Shown: positions 23,844-34,353, numbered from the stretch's first letter. The stretch: DNA of 64,000 nucleotides from CADEDV01 sp964596345 (GCA_964596345.1 CAZQSZ010000003.1:496001-560000); one strand, 5' to 3'. The notes: generated by a model not told the origin, from the sequence alone. A program made the numbers and translations.

Positions 23844-24533
23844 ATGAAATGGTCTGAAATGTTCACTTCTTCGATTGGTAAAAAGCTGGTGATGGCGCTG
23901 ACGGGTTTGTTTCTGATAATTTTCCTAATTGTACACGCAGGTATCAATGCCTGTATCTGGGCCAACGACGGTGGCGAAATGTTTAACAAAGCCGCTCATT
24001 TCATGGGCAGTACTGTTGTTATCCGGATCGCAGAGATTGGCCTTTTTCTTGGCATCTTCCTGCATATTATCCAGGGCTTTATGCTGGAATTCCAGAACCG
24101 CAGCAAGCGGAAACAGGGATATGCCGTTCCGATGGGCAATAAAGGCAGCAAATGGTACAGCCGCAGTATGGGCTTATTAGGTACCATCCTGTTATTATTC
24201 TTCATCCTGCACTGGTGGCATTTCTGGGTACCGGCACGTTTTATTGGCCATGAGGAATTAACTGAATTAGAGATCAACGGCGTGCATATGCATAACATGT
24301 ACAACCTGATGCAATATACTTTCCAGGAATTGTGGGTGGTGATTGCTTATGTCTTTGCCTGTTTTTCATTATGCTGGCATTTGATACACGGGTTTCAAAG
24401 TGCATTCCGTACAGTGGGCGTCAGCAATTCAAAATATGTAAATCTTGTTCAAAAAGCGGGGATCGTGTATTCCATTATTATTTCACTGGCTTTTGCAATG
24501 ATGCCCGTGAGTATGTACCTGGGATGGGTGTAA
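23844..24533 (+). CDS. sdhC: succinate dehydrogenase cytochrome b subunit
   Basis: 229 residues from ATG at 23844 (a TTG two codons earlier is less likely). The five-helix diheme type of SdhC found in Bacteroidota and Epsilonproteobacteria. Helices begin at about 15, 55, 105, 155 and 195, and haem-ligand histidines lie in LIVHAGINA, GIFLHIIQGF, LHWWHFWVP and CWHLIHGF. It anchors the dehydrogenase in the cell membrane and passes electrons to menaquinone. It is the first gene of sdhCAB; sdhA starts 134 bases further on. Confidence 0.93.
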   Translation: MKWSEMFTSSIGKKLVMALTGLFLIIFLIVHAGINACIWANDGGEMFNKAAHFMGSTVVIRIAEIGLFLGIFLHIIQGFMLEFQNRSKRKQGYAVPMGNKGSKWYSRSMGLLGTILLLFFILHWWHFWVPARFIGHEELTELEINGVHMHNMYNLMQYTFQELWVVIAYVFACFSLCWHLIHGFQSAFRTVGVSNSKYVNLVQKAGIVYSIIISLAFAMMPVSMYLGWV

Positions 24534-24667
24534 GGAACAAATTTACACAGACCGTTGTTATACCAGTATATTGAAAAATCATCCCGTTGATACAGACCGG
24601 TTGAATTTTCAAAGCGACAGTAAAACTAAGATCGAATAAATCATTTATATCAAAGTAATCAGAGGTT

Positions 24668-26644
24668 ATGCTTGATTCAAAAATTCCTGCCGGACCGTTA
24701 GAACAGAAATGGGTGGATTATAAAGGACATGTGAAACTGGTGAACCCGGCCAATAAACGCAAACTGGAAGTGATCGTGGTGGGTACCGGGCTTGCCGGTG
24801 CATCTGCTGCTGCGGCACTCGGTGAACTGGGCTATAAAGTGAAAGCATTTTGTTTCCAGGATTCTCCCCGCCGTGCACACTCCATCGCAGCACAGGGAGG
24901 TATCAATGCGGCCAAGAACTACCAGAATGATGGCGACTCCGTATTCCGCTTGTTTTATGATACCGTAAAAGGGGGTGATTACCGTGCAAGGGAAGCAAAT
25001 GTTCATCGTCTTGCAGAAGTAAGTGTGAATATTATTGACCAGTGCGTGGCACAGGGTGTTCCTTTCGCCCGGGAATATGGCGGTTTGTTGAATAACCGTT
25101 CCTTTGGCGGTACGCAGGTAAAACGAACTTTTTATGCGGCCGGTCAGACTGGTCAGCAGTTATTGATAGGAGCTTACCAGGCCATGGAAAGACAGGTGGC
25201 ATTGGGTAATGTGGAAATGTTCAGCCGTCATGAAATGCTGGATGTGGTGATGATTGATGGTAAAGCAAGAGGTATCATCTGCCGCAACCTGGTAAATGGT
25301 GAACTGGAAAGGCATTTTGGTCACGCCGTTTTATTATGTACCGGTGGTTATGGCAATGTATTCTATCTTTCTACCAATGCCATGGGCAGTAATGTAACGG
25401 CTGCCTGGAAAGCACACAAGAAAGGAGCTTTTTTTGGTAATCCCTGCTTTACACAAATTCACCCGACCTGTATCCCTGTTTCCGGCGATCACCAGTCCAA
25501 ACTGACACTGATGTCAGAATCACTGAGAAATGACGGACGTATCTGGGTGCCGAAGAAAAAGGATGATCCCCGCAAAGCCAACGATATTCCTGAAGAAGAA
25601 AGAGATTATTACCTCGAAAGAAGATACCCTGCATTTGGTAACCTGGTACCAAGAGACGTGGCTTCAAGAGCGGCTAAAGAAAGATGTGATGCCGGTTATG
25701 GTGTTGGTACCACCAAACAGGCCGTTTACCTGGATTTCAAATACAACCTGATCAACAAATATGGTAGAACAGAAGCGGGTAAACTGGGTATTGAAAATCC
25801 TGATACCGAAACCCTGATCCGCCTGGGTAAGGAAGTGGTGAAAGAAGAATATGGCAACCTCTTCGACATGTATGAGAAGATCACCGGCGAAAATCCTTAT
25901 GAAGTTCCGATGAGGATCTACCCGGCGGTACACTATACCATGGGCGGTCTTTGGGTGGATTATGAACTCATGACGAATGTGAAAGGTTTGTATTGCCTTG
26001 GTGAAGCTAATTTCAGCGATCATGGAGCCAACCGTTTGGGAGCTTCTGCCTTGATGCAGGGACTGGCAGACGGATACTTTGTGATCCCTTATACCATTGG
26101 TAATTACCTGGCAGACGAAATTGCCACCAAACCGATCCCTACTTCGCATGAAGCATTCGTGCAAACAGAAAAAGCCGTGGCGGATCGTATCAATACCCTG
26201 ATGAATATTAAAGGAAAGCAAACGGTGGAGAGTTTCCACAAGCGTCTCGGCAAGATCATGTGGGAGAAATGTGGTATGGCAAGAAATGCACAGGGTCTGC
26301 AGGAAGCCATCACGGAGATACAGCAATTGAAAAAAGAATTCTGGAGTGATGTGAGGATACCGGGTGGTATCACTGAGATGAACCCGGAACTGGATAAGGC
26401 GGGTCGTGTGGCTGATTTTATTGAATTGGGAGAGCTGATGTGCAAGGATGCACTGAACCGTAATGAAAGTTGTGGAGGTCACTTCCGCGAAGAAAGCCAA
26501 ACCGAAGAAGGAGAAGCCAAAAGAGATGATGTGAACTATGCGTATGTAGCAGCCTGGGAATATAAAGGTGAAAGCAACTGGGAATTGCACAAAGAGAACC
26601 TGGAATTTGAAGTGGCGAAGCCAACACAACGGTCTTACAAATAA
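24668..26644 (+). CDS. sdhA: succinate dehydrogenase / fumarate reductase flavoprotein
   Basis: 658 residues. FAD-binding VIVVGTGLAGASAAAALGELG near residue 35, then the FAD-attachment segment RRAHSIAAQGGINAAKNY with the covalently modified His, and the substrate segment CFTQIHPTCIPVSGDHQSK near 260. GANRLGASALMQGLADG near 455 is the C-terminal FAD site. The enzyme oxidises succinate to fumarate on the cytoplasmic face of the membrane. Middle gene of sdhCAB. Length and domain order fit the family fully. Confidence 0.97.
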   Translation: MLDSKIPAGPLEQKWVDYKGHVKLVNPANKRKLEVIVVGTGLAGASAAAALGELGYKVKAFCFQDSPRRAHSIAAQGGINAAKNYQNDGDSVFRLFYDTVKGGDYRAREANVHRLAEVSVNIIDQCVAQGVPFAREYGGLLNNRSFGGTQVKRTFYAAGQTGQQLLIGAYQAMERQVALGNVEMFSRHEMLDVVMIDGKARGIICRNLVNGELERHFGHAVLLCTGGYGNVFYLSTNAMGSNVTAAWKAHKKGAFFGNPCFTQIHPTCIPVSGDHQSKLTLMSESLRNDGRIWVPKKKDDPRKANDIPEEERDYYLERRYPAFGNLVPRDVASRAAKERCDAGYGVGTTKQAVYLDFKYNLINKYGRTEAGKLGIENPDTETLIRLGKEVVKEEYGNLFDMYEKITGENPYEVPMRIYPAVHYTMGGLWVDYELMTNVKGLYCLGEANFSDHGANRLGASALMQGLADGYFVIPYTIGNYLADEIATKPIPTSHEAFVQTEKAVADRINTLMNIKGKQTVESFHKRLGKIMWEKCGMARNAQGLQEAITEIQQLKKEFWSDVRIPGGITEMNPELDKAGRVADFIELGELMCKDALNRNESCGGHFREESQTEEGEAKRDDVNYAYVAAWEYKGESNWELHKENLEFEVAKPTQRSYK

Positions 26645-26675
26645 AATTTTTATAACGAACAATATTTATTGCGTT

Positions 26676-27437
26676 ATGGAGCACTACACGATGAATCTTA
26701 CGCTGAAAGTCTGGAGACAAAAAAATGCGAACGACAAAGGTGGATTTGAGTCTTACCCGGTAAAGAATATTTCTTCCGAAATGTCTTTCCTGGAAATGAT
26801 CGATGTGTTGAATGAAGAGCTGATCCGGGATGGAAAAGACCCGATCGCTTTTGACCATGATTGCCGGGAAGGGATCTGTGGCGCCTGCTCCATGTATATC
26901 AATGGTCGTCCGCATGGGCCCTGGGAACAAAACACCACCTGCCAATTGCACATGAGGGCTTATAAGGATGGAGACACTATCACTATCGAACCCTGGAGAG
27001 CCAACGCTTTCCCGGTGATCAAGGATTTGGTGGTGGATCGTTCTGCATTTGACCGTATCATCCAGGCCGGAGGTTATATTTCAGTCAACACGGGTAATGC
27101 TGTGGATGCCAATGCAATGCCCGTGGAGAAAGATAAGGCCGATGCAGCATTTGCAGCGGCTGCTTGTATCGGTTGCGGTGCCTGTGTGGCAGCTTGTAAA
27201 AACTCTTCTGCCTTGTTATTTGTCTCCGCAAAAGTTTCCCATTTAGCTTTATTACCACAGGGTTCACCGGAGCGGAAATCAAGGGCCCTGAACATGGTGG
27301 CACAGATGGATAAAGAAGGTTTTGGTGCCTGCACCAACACGGGTGCCTGTGAAGCGGTTTGCCCCAAAGGGATCTCCATTATCAACATCGCAAGATTGAA
27401 TGCCGAGTTTAGCCTCGCTGCTTTGGTATCACAATAA
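26676..27437 (+). CDS. sdhB: succinate dehydrogenase iron-sulfur subunit
   Basis: 254 residues from ATG at 26676; ATG at 26691 (MNLTLKVWRQ) is also possible. A longer frame back to 26568 would overlap sdhA and is unlikely. The 2Fe-2S domain has CREGICGACSMYINGRPHG and a further Cys in TTCQLH. The C-terminal domain has ACIGCGACVAACKNSS for 4Fe-4S and CTNTGACEAVCPKGISI for the 3Fe-4S cluster. It relays electrons from SdhA to SdhC. A strong terminator follows 22 bases behind the stop. Confidence 0.95.
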   Translation: MEHYTMNLTLKVWRQKNANDKGGFESYPVKNISSEMSFLEMIDVLNEELIRDGKDPIAFDHDCREGICGACSMYINGRPHGPWEQNTTCQLHMRAYKDGDTITIEPWRANAFPVIKDLVVDRSAFDRIIQAGGYISVNTGNAVDANAMPVEKDKADAAFAAAACIGCGACVAACKNSSALLFVSAKVSHLALLPQGSPERKSRALNMVAQMDKEGFGACTNTGACEAVCPKGISIINIARLNAEFSLAALVSQ

Positions 27438-27458
27438 AAAATGCCCAAGCTGATATTC

Positions 27459-27484
27459 AAGCCCTCTGAAAGAGGGCTTTTTAA
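27459..27484 (+). terminator. terminator of sdhCAB
   Basis: AAGCCCTCT-GAA-AGAGGGCTT followed by TTTAA. Perfect 9-bp stem. It separates sdhB from the convergent surface protein gene. Confidence 0.85.
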
Positions 27485-27493
27485 TTCCGGGGC

Positions 27494-29632
27494 TTATCGA
27501 ATCAGCAGCACCGTCCCTTTTCTCAGGATTGATCTTCCTGTAGCATCGGTAGCGTTGAATATCCACACATATAAAGCCGTTTGCTGGTCTTTCCCATTAA
27601 TTTTTCCATTCCATCCCTCCCCCCGATTAGTTGTTGAAAATACTTTTTCGCCCCACCGGTTATAGATAGAAAATTCCTCCAGCCGGGTTGTTAGCGGGTA
27701 AAAGGGCTTTAGTATATCGTTCTTACCATCACTATTGGGAGTAAATCCTGTTGGTACGTAAATATCTGCAGGATCAACGATTGTGATCTTTACAAATCCC
27801 TCGGTCTTACAGCCAGCTGTATCGGTTGCTACAACTTTATATATAATATCACCGGGTGGTGTGGCAACCGGGCTGGGACTGTTTGGATCATTTAAACCAA
27901 TGGGCGGCGACCATTGATATGAAACTGCGGGCCCGCTGGTCACCAGGTGAACGCTCTGACCTGCGAAAATGGTTTGGTCAGTTGGAATATTGATGGTGAA
28001 GGATCCCAGTGTAATAGTATCGGTAACAGAGCTGCTACGGCAGACATTAGCTGAAGTTAGGGTTAATGTAACAGGGTAATTACCGGGTTGACTATACACA
28101 TGTACCGGGTGAATATCAGTTGAGAAATCACCATCACCGAAATTCCAGGTAAACAGGTCCCCGGGCCGCACAGGATTATTGTTGGTGAAGCGGACATATC
28201 CTGAATCACAAACCCGCAAATGGTCAAAGAACAATTCCGCATTTGTGGTGTCTGCTTTTACAATACGGGAACGAACAATCTCCTCACAACCGGTGGAAGA
28301 ACTGATGCGTAGTTTAACGGAATATGCCTGGTTGGAGGGATTGAATGTATGAACAGGATTCTGCTGGTTAGAAGTATTCCCATCGCCAAAATCCCACGAC
28401 CAGGACAGTATACCACTCATGGTGGAAAAAGCATTGAAACGGACAATACCTGCACAACTATCGAGAATGCTGTAAATAAATCCATTGTTCGGATCAATGG
28501 CGGCATCGTTGATGAAATTGGGAGATCCCAATTGCCCGGCACCGGGTGCGATGGCGAGATTATTGAGCCGGAAATTACATCCTGCACCTTTTATATCCGG
28601 GTTATTGATACTACTCATTAATCCTCCCTGCCGGATGAGATATATCTTCTCATCGGGAGCCAGTTGGATACCGTAAAAACTTGTCGTCGATAAAATACTG
28701 TCTCTTGATGCATTGATAGCTACTATAGTTGGCAGCCTTGATTCGATTTGGTCTATCTTATTCTCAAAAGGCCTCAACAGGTAAAGTAATTGTGAATTAG
28801 GCGAGTATTCACAATTGGTATAAAGGGCATTACCCGGGTTAAACGTCCTTGCATTGTTTATAATACCTGTTGTGTTATCAAAATCGAATAGCTGGATGAA
28901 ATTAGGATATACTTCCGGCGGGTCTATCAACGGAAAATGAACCTGGCAGAGCTGTTGCCCATCCGGGCTGACTTTCATAAACCCGGTGTTTGTCAAAATC
29001 GTTTGATTCATAACAAGACCGGCGACAGAGACTACAGGTGTTGTAGTAAGTCCGTTGCAGCTGATGAGCCAGGACCGGAAAATATTGGAATTATTATCAT
29101 TAGTAATAAGCCATACATCGGTACCATTTCTGTGCCTGGCGGCTGTTAAGCGTTCGGTACAGGAGGGCCATAGTAAATTACGTTTTACAATTACTTCACC
29201 ATTGCCATTGTCCCTTTTAATATTGACAATGGAGTAACAGTATCCTGTGGTAAAGCTATTTTCAATAGCGTCTGTTGTAAAAACATAATAGATGCTGTCA
29301 TTACCGGGTACAGGAATAATAATTGAAGACTGGCAGGCCGAGATATTACCGCCAATATTATTCCCGTTCAGCATTACCTGGTGTAGCTTATTATATATAG
29401 TAACACCATTGGTGTAGAAAAGGAGTTCCCCGTTTTTATCAGAAATAGCTGTGGAGCCTTCATCAGCAACCATCTGGCTGTTAGACAGGACAGTTGGAAC
29501 AGGCTGACCGGCGATTGCATTAAAATTCAGGGCGGCCCTTCCACCAAAATACCAATTATTGTTTTGCTGAGCCCATATTGGCTGAACAAACAACGCCAAA
29601 AAGATATAAAATATAATATCCCGGAATCTCAA
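27494..29632 (-). CDS. secreted PKD-domain protein with type B T9SS C-terminal domain
   Basis: 712 residues. Signal peptide to about residue 21 (FLALFVQPIWAQ). Residues 25-390 look like a propeller of short strands (DEGSTAISDKNGELLFYTNGV, MKVSPDGQQLCQVHF). PKD-type domains follow, with WSWDFGDGNTSNQQNPVHTF near 410 and FTWNFGDGDFSTDIHPVHVY near 485. The last 85 residues are the gliding-motility-associated (type B) sorting domain: YVPTGFTPNSDGKNDILKPF, FSIYNRWGEKVFSTTN, GWNGKINGK. It should be exported across the outer membrane by the type IX system and attached or released at the surface. It is divergent from the large outer-membrane protein at 29770. Confidence 0.9.
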   Translation of the reverse strand: MRFRDIIFYIFLALFVQPIWAQQNNNWYFGGRAALNFNAIAGQPVPTVLSNSQMVADEGSTAISDKNGELLFYTNGVTIYNKLHQVMLNGNNIGGNISACQSSIIIPVPGNDSIYYVFTTDAIENSFTTGYCYSIVNIKRDNGNGEVIVKRNLLWPSCTERLTAARHRNGTDVWLITNDNNSNIFRSWLISCNGLTTTPVVSVAGLVMNQTILTNTGFMKVSPDGQQLCQVHFPLIDPPEVYPNFIQLFDFDNTTGIINNARTFNPGNALYTNCEYSPNSQLLYLLRPFENKIDQIESRLPTIVAINASRDSILSTTSFYGIQLAPDEKIYLIRQGGLMSSINNPDIKGAGCNFRLNNLAIAPGAGQLGSPNFINDAAIDPNNGFIYSILDSCAGIVRFNAFSTMSGILSWSWDFGDGNTSNQQNPVHTFNPSNQAYSVKLRISSSTGCEEIVRSRIVKADTTNAELFFDHLRVCDSGYVRFTNNNPVRPGDLFTWNFGDGDFSTDIHPVHVYSQPGNYPVTLTLTSANVCRSSSVTDTITLGSFTINIPTDQTIFAGQSVHLVTSGPAVSYQWSPPIGLNDPNSPSPVATPPGDIIYKVVATDTAGCKTEGFVKITIVDPADIYVPTGFTPNSDGKNDILKPFYPLTTRLEEFSIYNRWGEKVFSTTNRGEGWNGKINGKDQQTALYVWIFNATDATGRSILRKGTVLLIR

Positions 29633-29769
29633 TTATAACGGTATTTTTTGCCCTGGATAATTTCTATATAGGTATAAAATTGCTGCTTTTCAGTCAAATT
29701 AACAGGCAGGGAAAACTTTTGGGCAATAAAAAGACCGAATTTTACGATTTTGAGTAAAACCTGCTGCTT

Positions 29770-32700
29770 TTGAGTGGTTTGTACAGAATATCAATCTTAT
29801 TGTTGCTCATCCAATCGTCCTTGTGGAGCCAGGCCCAGCTTCCCGGGCAGGTACCCGTATCCAATCTCCGGCAGAAAACGTTTCAAGTAAAGGCTGACAG
29901 CCTGCAAATCGATTCGCTCAGTACCATCCCGAATACAATTGAAATAAAAGGTATTCCGGCAGCTGATTACCGGTTCGATTTTATTAATAGTATGCTGTAC
30001 TGGATCAAAAAACCGGTTACAGAAACAATCACCATCACTTACAGGATCTTCCCGTACAAGCTTAACCCGGTGGCTCAGCGGATGAACTACGACAGTGTGA
30101 TGAATAATTTTTATGTAAAGCCCTATGAATTCAATGACGGGTATAATGAGCAGCAAAAAGGAATGTTCAACTTCGGTTCCATTAAAGCGGAGGGAAGCTT
30201 TGGTCGGCAGATTGGGTTTGGTAACAGCCAGGATGCGGTGCTGAATTCAACGCTTAATTTACAGCTGAGTGGTATGCTGGGTGATAGTATCGAGATACAG
30301 GCAGCGATCACCGATAACAATATCCCGATACAACCAGATGGGAATACACAACAGTTGAATGAATTTGACCAGGTCTTCCTGCAATTCAAAAAGAAGAACT
30401 GGCAGCTGAATCTTGGAGATCTTGAGCTGCGGCAGAACCAGAGTTATTTCCTGAATTTCTACAAACGCCTGCAGGGAATTTCTTTTCAAACTAATAACCG
30501 TGTGGCAAAGAGTATTACTTCCAACACATTGGTAAGCGGTTCTATCGCCAAAGGTAAATTCACCCGCAATGTATTCCAGGGACTGGAAGGCAACCAGGGA
30601 CCTTACCGGCTTACGGGAGCCAACAATGAATTCTTTTTTATCATTCTTGCCAATACAGAAAGAGTTTTTTTAGACGGGGTTTTGCTGCAGCGGGGAGAAG
30701 ACCAGGATTATGTGATCAATTACAATACAGCCGAGCTGACATTTACTCCCAAACGGATGATCACCAAGGATAGCCGTATACAGGTGGAATTTGAATATGC
30801 AGAAAGAAGTTATCTCAATGCCAATTTGTATCTCGCACAGGAATTTGAATTTAACAAGCGGCTGAAGTTGCGGGTTGGGGTCTTTAATAATGGTGATGCC
30901 CGTAATTCACAGATCAATCAATTACTGGATGATCCGCAGAAACAGTTTCTTTCCAATATCGGTGACAGCATTCAGAATGCTTTTTATTCTTCAGCAGTGC
31001 TGGATACGTTTGCAGCAGGAAAAATATTGTATGAAAAGATATATGTGGGGCTTGATTCATTCTATCAGTATTCCACCAACCCGGCCCTGGCCAAGTACAG
31101 TCTTTCTTTTATTGATGTGGGAGACGGGAAAGGAAATTATATAACAGATTTCAATGGTGCCAACGGGAAAGTATATAAATATGTTCCACCGGTCGGTACA
31201 ATCCGGCAAGGGAAATACGAGCCGATCATCATACTTGTTACTCCCAAAAAACAGCAATTAGTAAATATGGGGGTTGATTATATCGTCAATAAAAATACCC
31301 TCCTGAAGGCGGAAGTGGCAACCAGCAGTTATGATGTGAATACCTTCTCCAAAAAGGATGATGGTGATGACCGGGGATTTGCTGCTAAGTTTCAATTGAC
31401 GAATAGCAAACAGGTAGCGGTCAAAAATAAGCTGCAGTTGAATACGGCACTGGACTACGAATTTGTACAGAATAAATTTAAACCCCTTGAACGGCTTCGG
31501 ACAGTAGAATTTTCCCGTGACTGGGGACTGCCCTTAGTACCCACACTGGCTACGGAAAATATCATACGGGCATCTGCAGGGTTAAGAGATAATAAAGACC
31601 ATTCACTGAGTTACCAGTTTGTGAATTATCACCGCAGCGATAACTATAATGGTTTTCAGAATTCAGTAAAACACGGTGTCCGCTGGAAAGGATGGCAGTT
31701 CAATAATGAATTTGTAGCTACCCGTTTCAACAGTGCCAATGACAAGGGCCTATTCCTCCGGCCGGTGATCGATATGAGTAAGGAGATGAAACAATTGAAA
31801 AACTGGAAACTGGGTTTCCGGTATGCACTGGAACAAAATACAGCACGGTATAAAACAACAGATACGTTGACTCCATCCGCTTTTTCGTTTGACAGCTATT
31901 CGGTGTATTTAAAATCGGATGAACAAAAGAAGAACAAGTATGGGATCACTTTTTTTACCCGTTCCGATAAATACCAGGTGAGTAAAGATTTTGTACGTGG
32001 CGACAGGAGTTTGAACCTGAATTTGCAAACTGAATTGTTAGCCAACCCCAAACGTCAATTATACCTGAATACCACATTCCGGAAACTGAAAGTATATGAT
32101 GCTGCTGTATCAAAACAAAACGAAGATGAAACGATTTTGGGAAGAGCTGAGTACAATATGACTGAATGGAAAGGATTTATTACCGGCAATATGCTCTATG
32201 AAGTGGGCGCAGGGCAGGAGCAGCGGAGAGATTTTGCTTACCTGGAAGTGCCTGCCGGTACCGGCCAGTATGCCTGGATCGATTATAATAATGATGGTGT
32301 GCAGCAATTAAATGAATTTGAACTCGCTGCTTTTGCTGACCAGGCCAAGTTCATCCGCATCTTCACACCTACAAATGAATTCATCAAGGCCAATTATATT
32401 ACGTTCAACTATCGTTTTGATATCAGCCCGAGGGTATTACTGAATAAACCCGGCCTTAAAGGAATTAAGAAATTCGTTTCGAAACTGAACCTGCTGACCT
32501 CTTTACAGATCAATAAGAAATCGCTGTCAAAAGGAAATTTTGAATTCAACCCGTTCAAATACGCCGTAGATGACACCGCACTGATCACTTTAAATACAGC
32601 GATCCTCAATACACTTTCTTTTAACCGGTTCAGCAGTAAATGGGGAGTTGATTTTACCAACCGGCGAGATAACAGTAAATCATTGCTGACGTATGGGTAT

Positions 32701-33237
32701 GAAAGCCGTAAACTGAATGACTGGCTGGTTAAATTCCGCTGGAATATCAGCAGGGCTTTATCACTGACCGTTAATGGTAAAAAGGGATTGAATGCCTTGT
32801 ACACACCACAATTCAATAACAGGAATTACCAGTTGGATATTTATAATGCAGAGCCGAATCTTACGTATATCCGGGGTACTTCATTCCGGGTGCTTACCGG
32901 GTATAAATTTGAAACGAAGACGAACCTACCGCTGTACGGGGGGGAGAAATCAACATCTCATTCACTGAACCTGGAATCAAAGTATAATATCCTTCAGAAC
33001 AGTTCCGTCACCGGTAAATTCACTTTCAATAATATTAATTATAAATCCCCGGCAAATACAACAGTCAGTTACATCATGCTGGATGGATTATTACCGGGCA
33101 AGAATTACCTCTGGTCCTTGAGTTTTACCAAGCGTTTATTGAACAACCTGGAGCTGACCATGCAGTACGACGGAAGAAAGCCGGGAACCTCAAGAACCGT
33201 ACATATCGGAAGGGCATCGATAACAGCATTATTCTAA
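29770..33237 (+). CDS. very large outer-membrane beta-barrel-like protein
   Basis: 1155 residues with a signal peptide to about residue 22 (LLLLIQSSLWSQAQ). Residues 60-110 form a small beta domain. From about 120 on there is SIKAEGSFGRQIGFGNSQDAV, then SIEIQAAITDNNIPIQPDG and TQQLNEFDQVFLQFKKKNW, motifs I associate with large Bacteroidota envelope proteins including parts of SprA. The rest is one long series of amphipathic strands with aromatic ends, ending ...HIGRASITALF with a C-terminal Phe, as in outer-membrane barrels. Function unknown. It is much shorter than SprA (over 2,000 residues), so it is at most a relative. Divergent from the T9SS cargo protein at 27494. Confidence 0.8.
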   Translation: MSGLYRISILLLLIQSSLWSQAQLPGQVPVSNLRQKTFQVKADSLQIDSLSTIPNTIEIKGIPAADYRFDFINSMLYWIKKPVTETITITYRIFPYKLNPVAQRMNYDSVMNNFYVKPYEFNDGYNEQQKGMFNFGSIKAEGSFGRQIGFGNSQDAVLNSTLNLQLSGMLGDSIEIQAAITDNNIPIQPDGNTQQLNEFDQVFLQFKKKNWQLNLGDLELRQNQSYFLNFYKRLQGISFQTNNRVAKSITSNTLVSGSIAKGKFTRNVFQGLEGNQGPYRLTGANNEFFFIILANTERVFLDGVLLQRGEDQDYVINYNTAELTFTPKRMITKDSRIQVEFEYAERSYLNANLYLAQEFEFNKRLKLRVGVFNNGDARNSQINQLLDDPQKQFLSNIGDSIQNAFYSSAVLDTFAAGKILYEKIYVGLDSFYQYSTNPALAKYSLSFIDVGDGKGNYITDFNGANGKVYKYVPPVGTIRQGKYEPIIILVTPKKQQLVNMGVDYIVNKNTLLKAEVATSSYDVNTFSKKDDGDDRGFAAKFQLTNSKQVAVKNKLQLNTALDYEFVQNKFKPLERLRTVEFSRDWGLPLVPTLATENIIRASAGLRDNKDHSLSYQFVNYHRSDNYNGFQNSVKHGVRWKGWQFNNEFVATRFNSANDKGLFLRPVIDMSKEMKQLKNWKLGFRYALEQNTARYKTTDTLTPSAFSFDSYSVYLKSDEQKKNKYGITFFTRSDKYQVSKDFVRGDRSLNLNLQTELLANPKRQLYLNTTFRKLKVYDAAVSKQNEDETILGRAEYNMTEWKGFITGNMLYEVGAGQEQRRDFAYLEVPAGTGQYAWIDYNNDGVQQLNEFELAAFADQAKFIRIFTPTNEFIKANYITFNYRFDISPRVLLNKPGLKGIKKFVSKLNLLTSLQINKKSLSKGNFEFNPFKYAVDDTALITLNTAILNTLSFNRFSSKWGVDFTNRRDNSKSLLTYGYESRKLNDWLVKFRWNISRALSLTVNGKKGLNALYTPQFNNRNYQLDIYNAEPNLTYIRGTSFRVLTGYKFETKTNLPLYGGEKSTSHSLNLESKYNILQNSSVTGKFTFNNINYKSPANTTVSYIMLDGLLPGKNYLWSLSFTKRLLNNLELTMQYDGRKPGTSRTVHIGRASITALF

Positions 33238-33255
33238 CCCCATCTCTAAAGGAGG

Positions 33256-34353
33256 TTATACATTGAAGCGGAAATGCATCACATCACCGTCTTTCACCAC
33301 ATACTCTTTCCCTTCAATCCTTAATTTCCCCACTTCACGACAGGCAGCTTCTGATCCATATTTTACAAAATCTTCGTAAGCGATCACTTCGGCTTTGATA
33401 AAACCTTTTTCAAAATCGGTATGGATCACCCCGGCGGCTTGTGGCGCTTTCCATCCTTCATGGATGGTCCAGGCTCTTACTTCCTGTACACCGGCCGTGA
33501 AATAAGTATATAAGTTGAGAAGTTTATATGCAGAATGAATCAGTCTGTCTAAGGCAGGCTCGGTCATCTTGTATTCTTCCATGAACAACTGCCGGTCATC
33601 CGGGTTTTCCATCTCAGCAATTTGTGCTTCGATGTTGTTATTCATAATAATGACTTCAGCCTTTTCATTTTTGACAGCTTCTTTTAATTTCTCAGAATAT
33701 TGATTGCCGGTATGCATAGATGCTTCGTCCACATTGGCGACATACAGCACCGGCTTATCGGTAAGTAAGAAAAGATCGGCGATAGCTGTTTTTTCTTCTT
33801 TGTCTAAATCCAGTTCACGGATACTTTTGCCTTTTTCCAGATACGCTTTACATCTTACCAGCACTTCCAGTTCGGCTTTGTATTTTGGATCAAGCTTAAT
33901 TTGTTTTTCGGTCTTCTGAATTTTCTTCTCAACACTGTCAAGATCTTTTAACTGAAGTTCAGTATCAATGATCTCTTTATCACTCACGGGATTGATAGCT
34001 CCCTCATCTCTCAGTATATTCTCGTCTTCAAAACAACGGATCACATGAATAATGGCATCCACTTCCCGGATATTACCGAGGAATTTATTACCGAGTCCCT
34101 CGCCCTTGCTGGCACCACGAACAAGACCGGCAATATCCACGATCTCGATCTGGGTGGGCACGGTACGGTTAGGTTGTACCAGTTCAGCCAGTTTATTCAT
34201 CCGGGGATCAGGTACATCCACAAGTCCTACGTTAGGGTCAATAGTACAGAAACGATAGTTGCTGGCCTGGGCCTTGGCACTATTGCTAACCGCATTGAAC
34301 AACGTTGATTTTCCTACATTGGGTAATCCCACAATTCCTGCTTGTAAAGCCAT
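33256..34353 (-). CDS. ychF: redox-regulated ATPase YchF (Obg-like)
   Basis: 365 residues, full family length. GIVGLPNVGKSTLFNAV is the P-loop, DIAGLVRGASKGEGLGNKFL is the G3/switch region, and the NVDEAS segment replaces the NKxD motif, which explains the preference for ATP. The C-terminal TGS-like domain contains TYFTAGVQEVRAWTIHEGWKAPQAAGVIHTDFE. YchF binds ribosomes and modulates stress responses. It is monocistronic, with a TATCTTTG box 20 bases upstream. Confidence 0.97.
   Translation of the reverse strand: MALQAGIVGLPNVGKSTLFNAVSNSAKAQASNYRFCTIDPNVGLVDVPDPRMNKLAELVQPNRTVPTQIEIVDIAGLVRGASKGEGLGNKFLGNIREVDAIIHVIRCFEDENILRDEGAINPVSDKEIIDTELQLKDLDSVEKKIQKTEKQIKLDPKYKAELEVLVRCKAYLEKGKSIRELDLDKEEKTAIADLFLLTDKPVLYVANVDEASMHTGNQYSEKLKEAVKNEKAEVIIMNNNIEAQIAEMENPDDRQLFMEEYKMTEPALDRLIHSAYKLLNLYTYFTAGVQEVRAWTIHEGWKAPQAAGVIHTDFEKGFIKAEVIAYEDFVKYGSEAACREVGKLRIEGKEYVVKDGDVMHFRFNV

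Noticed and set aside
25664..26662. 332-codon minus-strand frame over sdhA
   Set aside because: Antisense shadow of sdhA; rich in His, Phe and Ile without domain pattern.
26568..26675. Extended N-terminus of sdhB
   Set aside because: It would overlap sdhA by 77 bases and add residues absent from the family; ATG 26676 or 26691 fits better.
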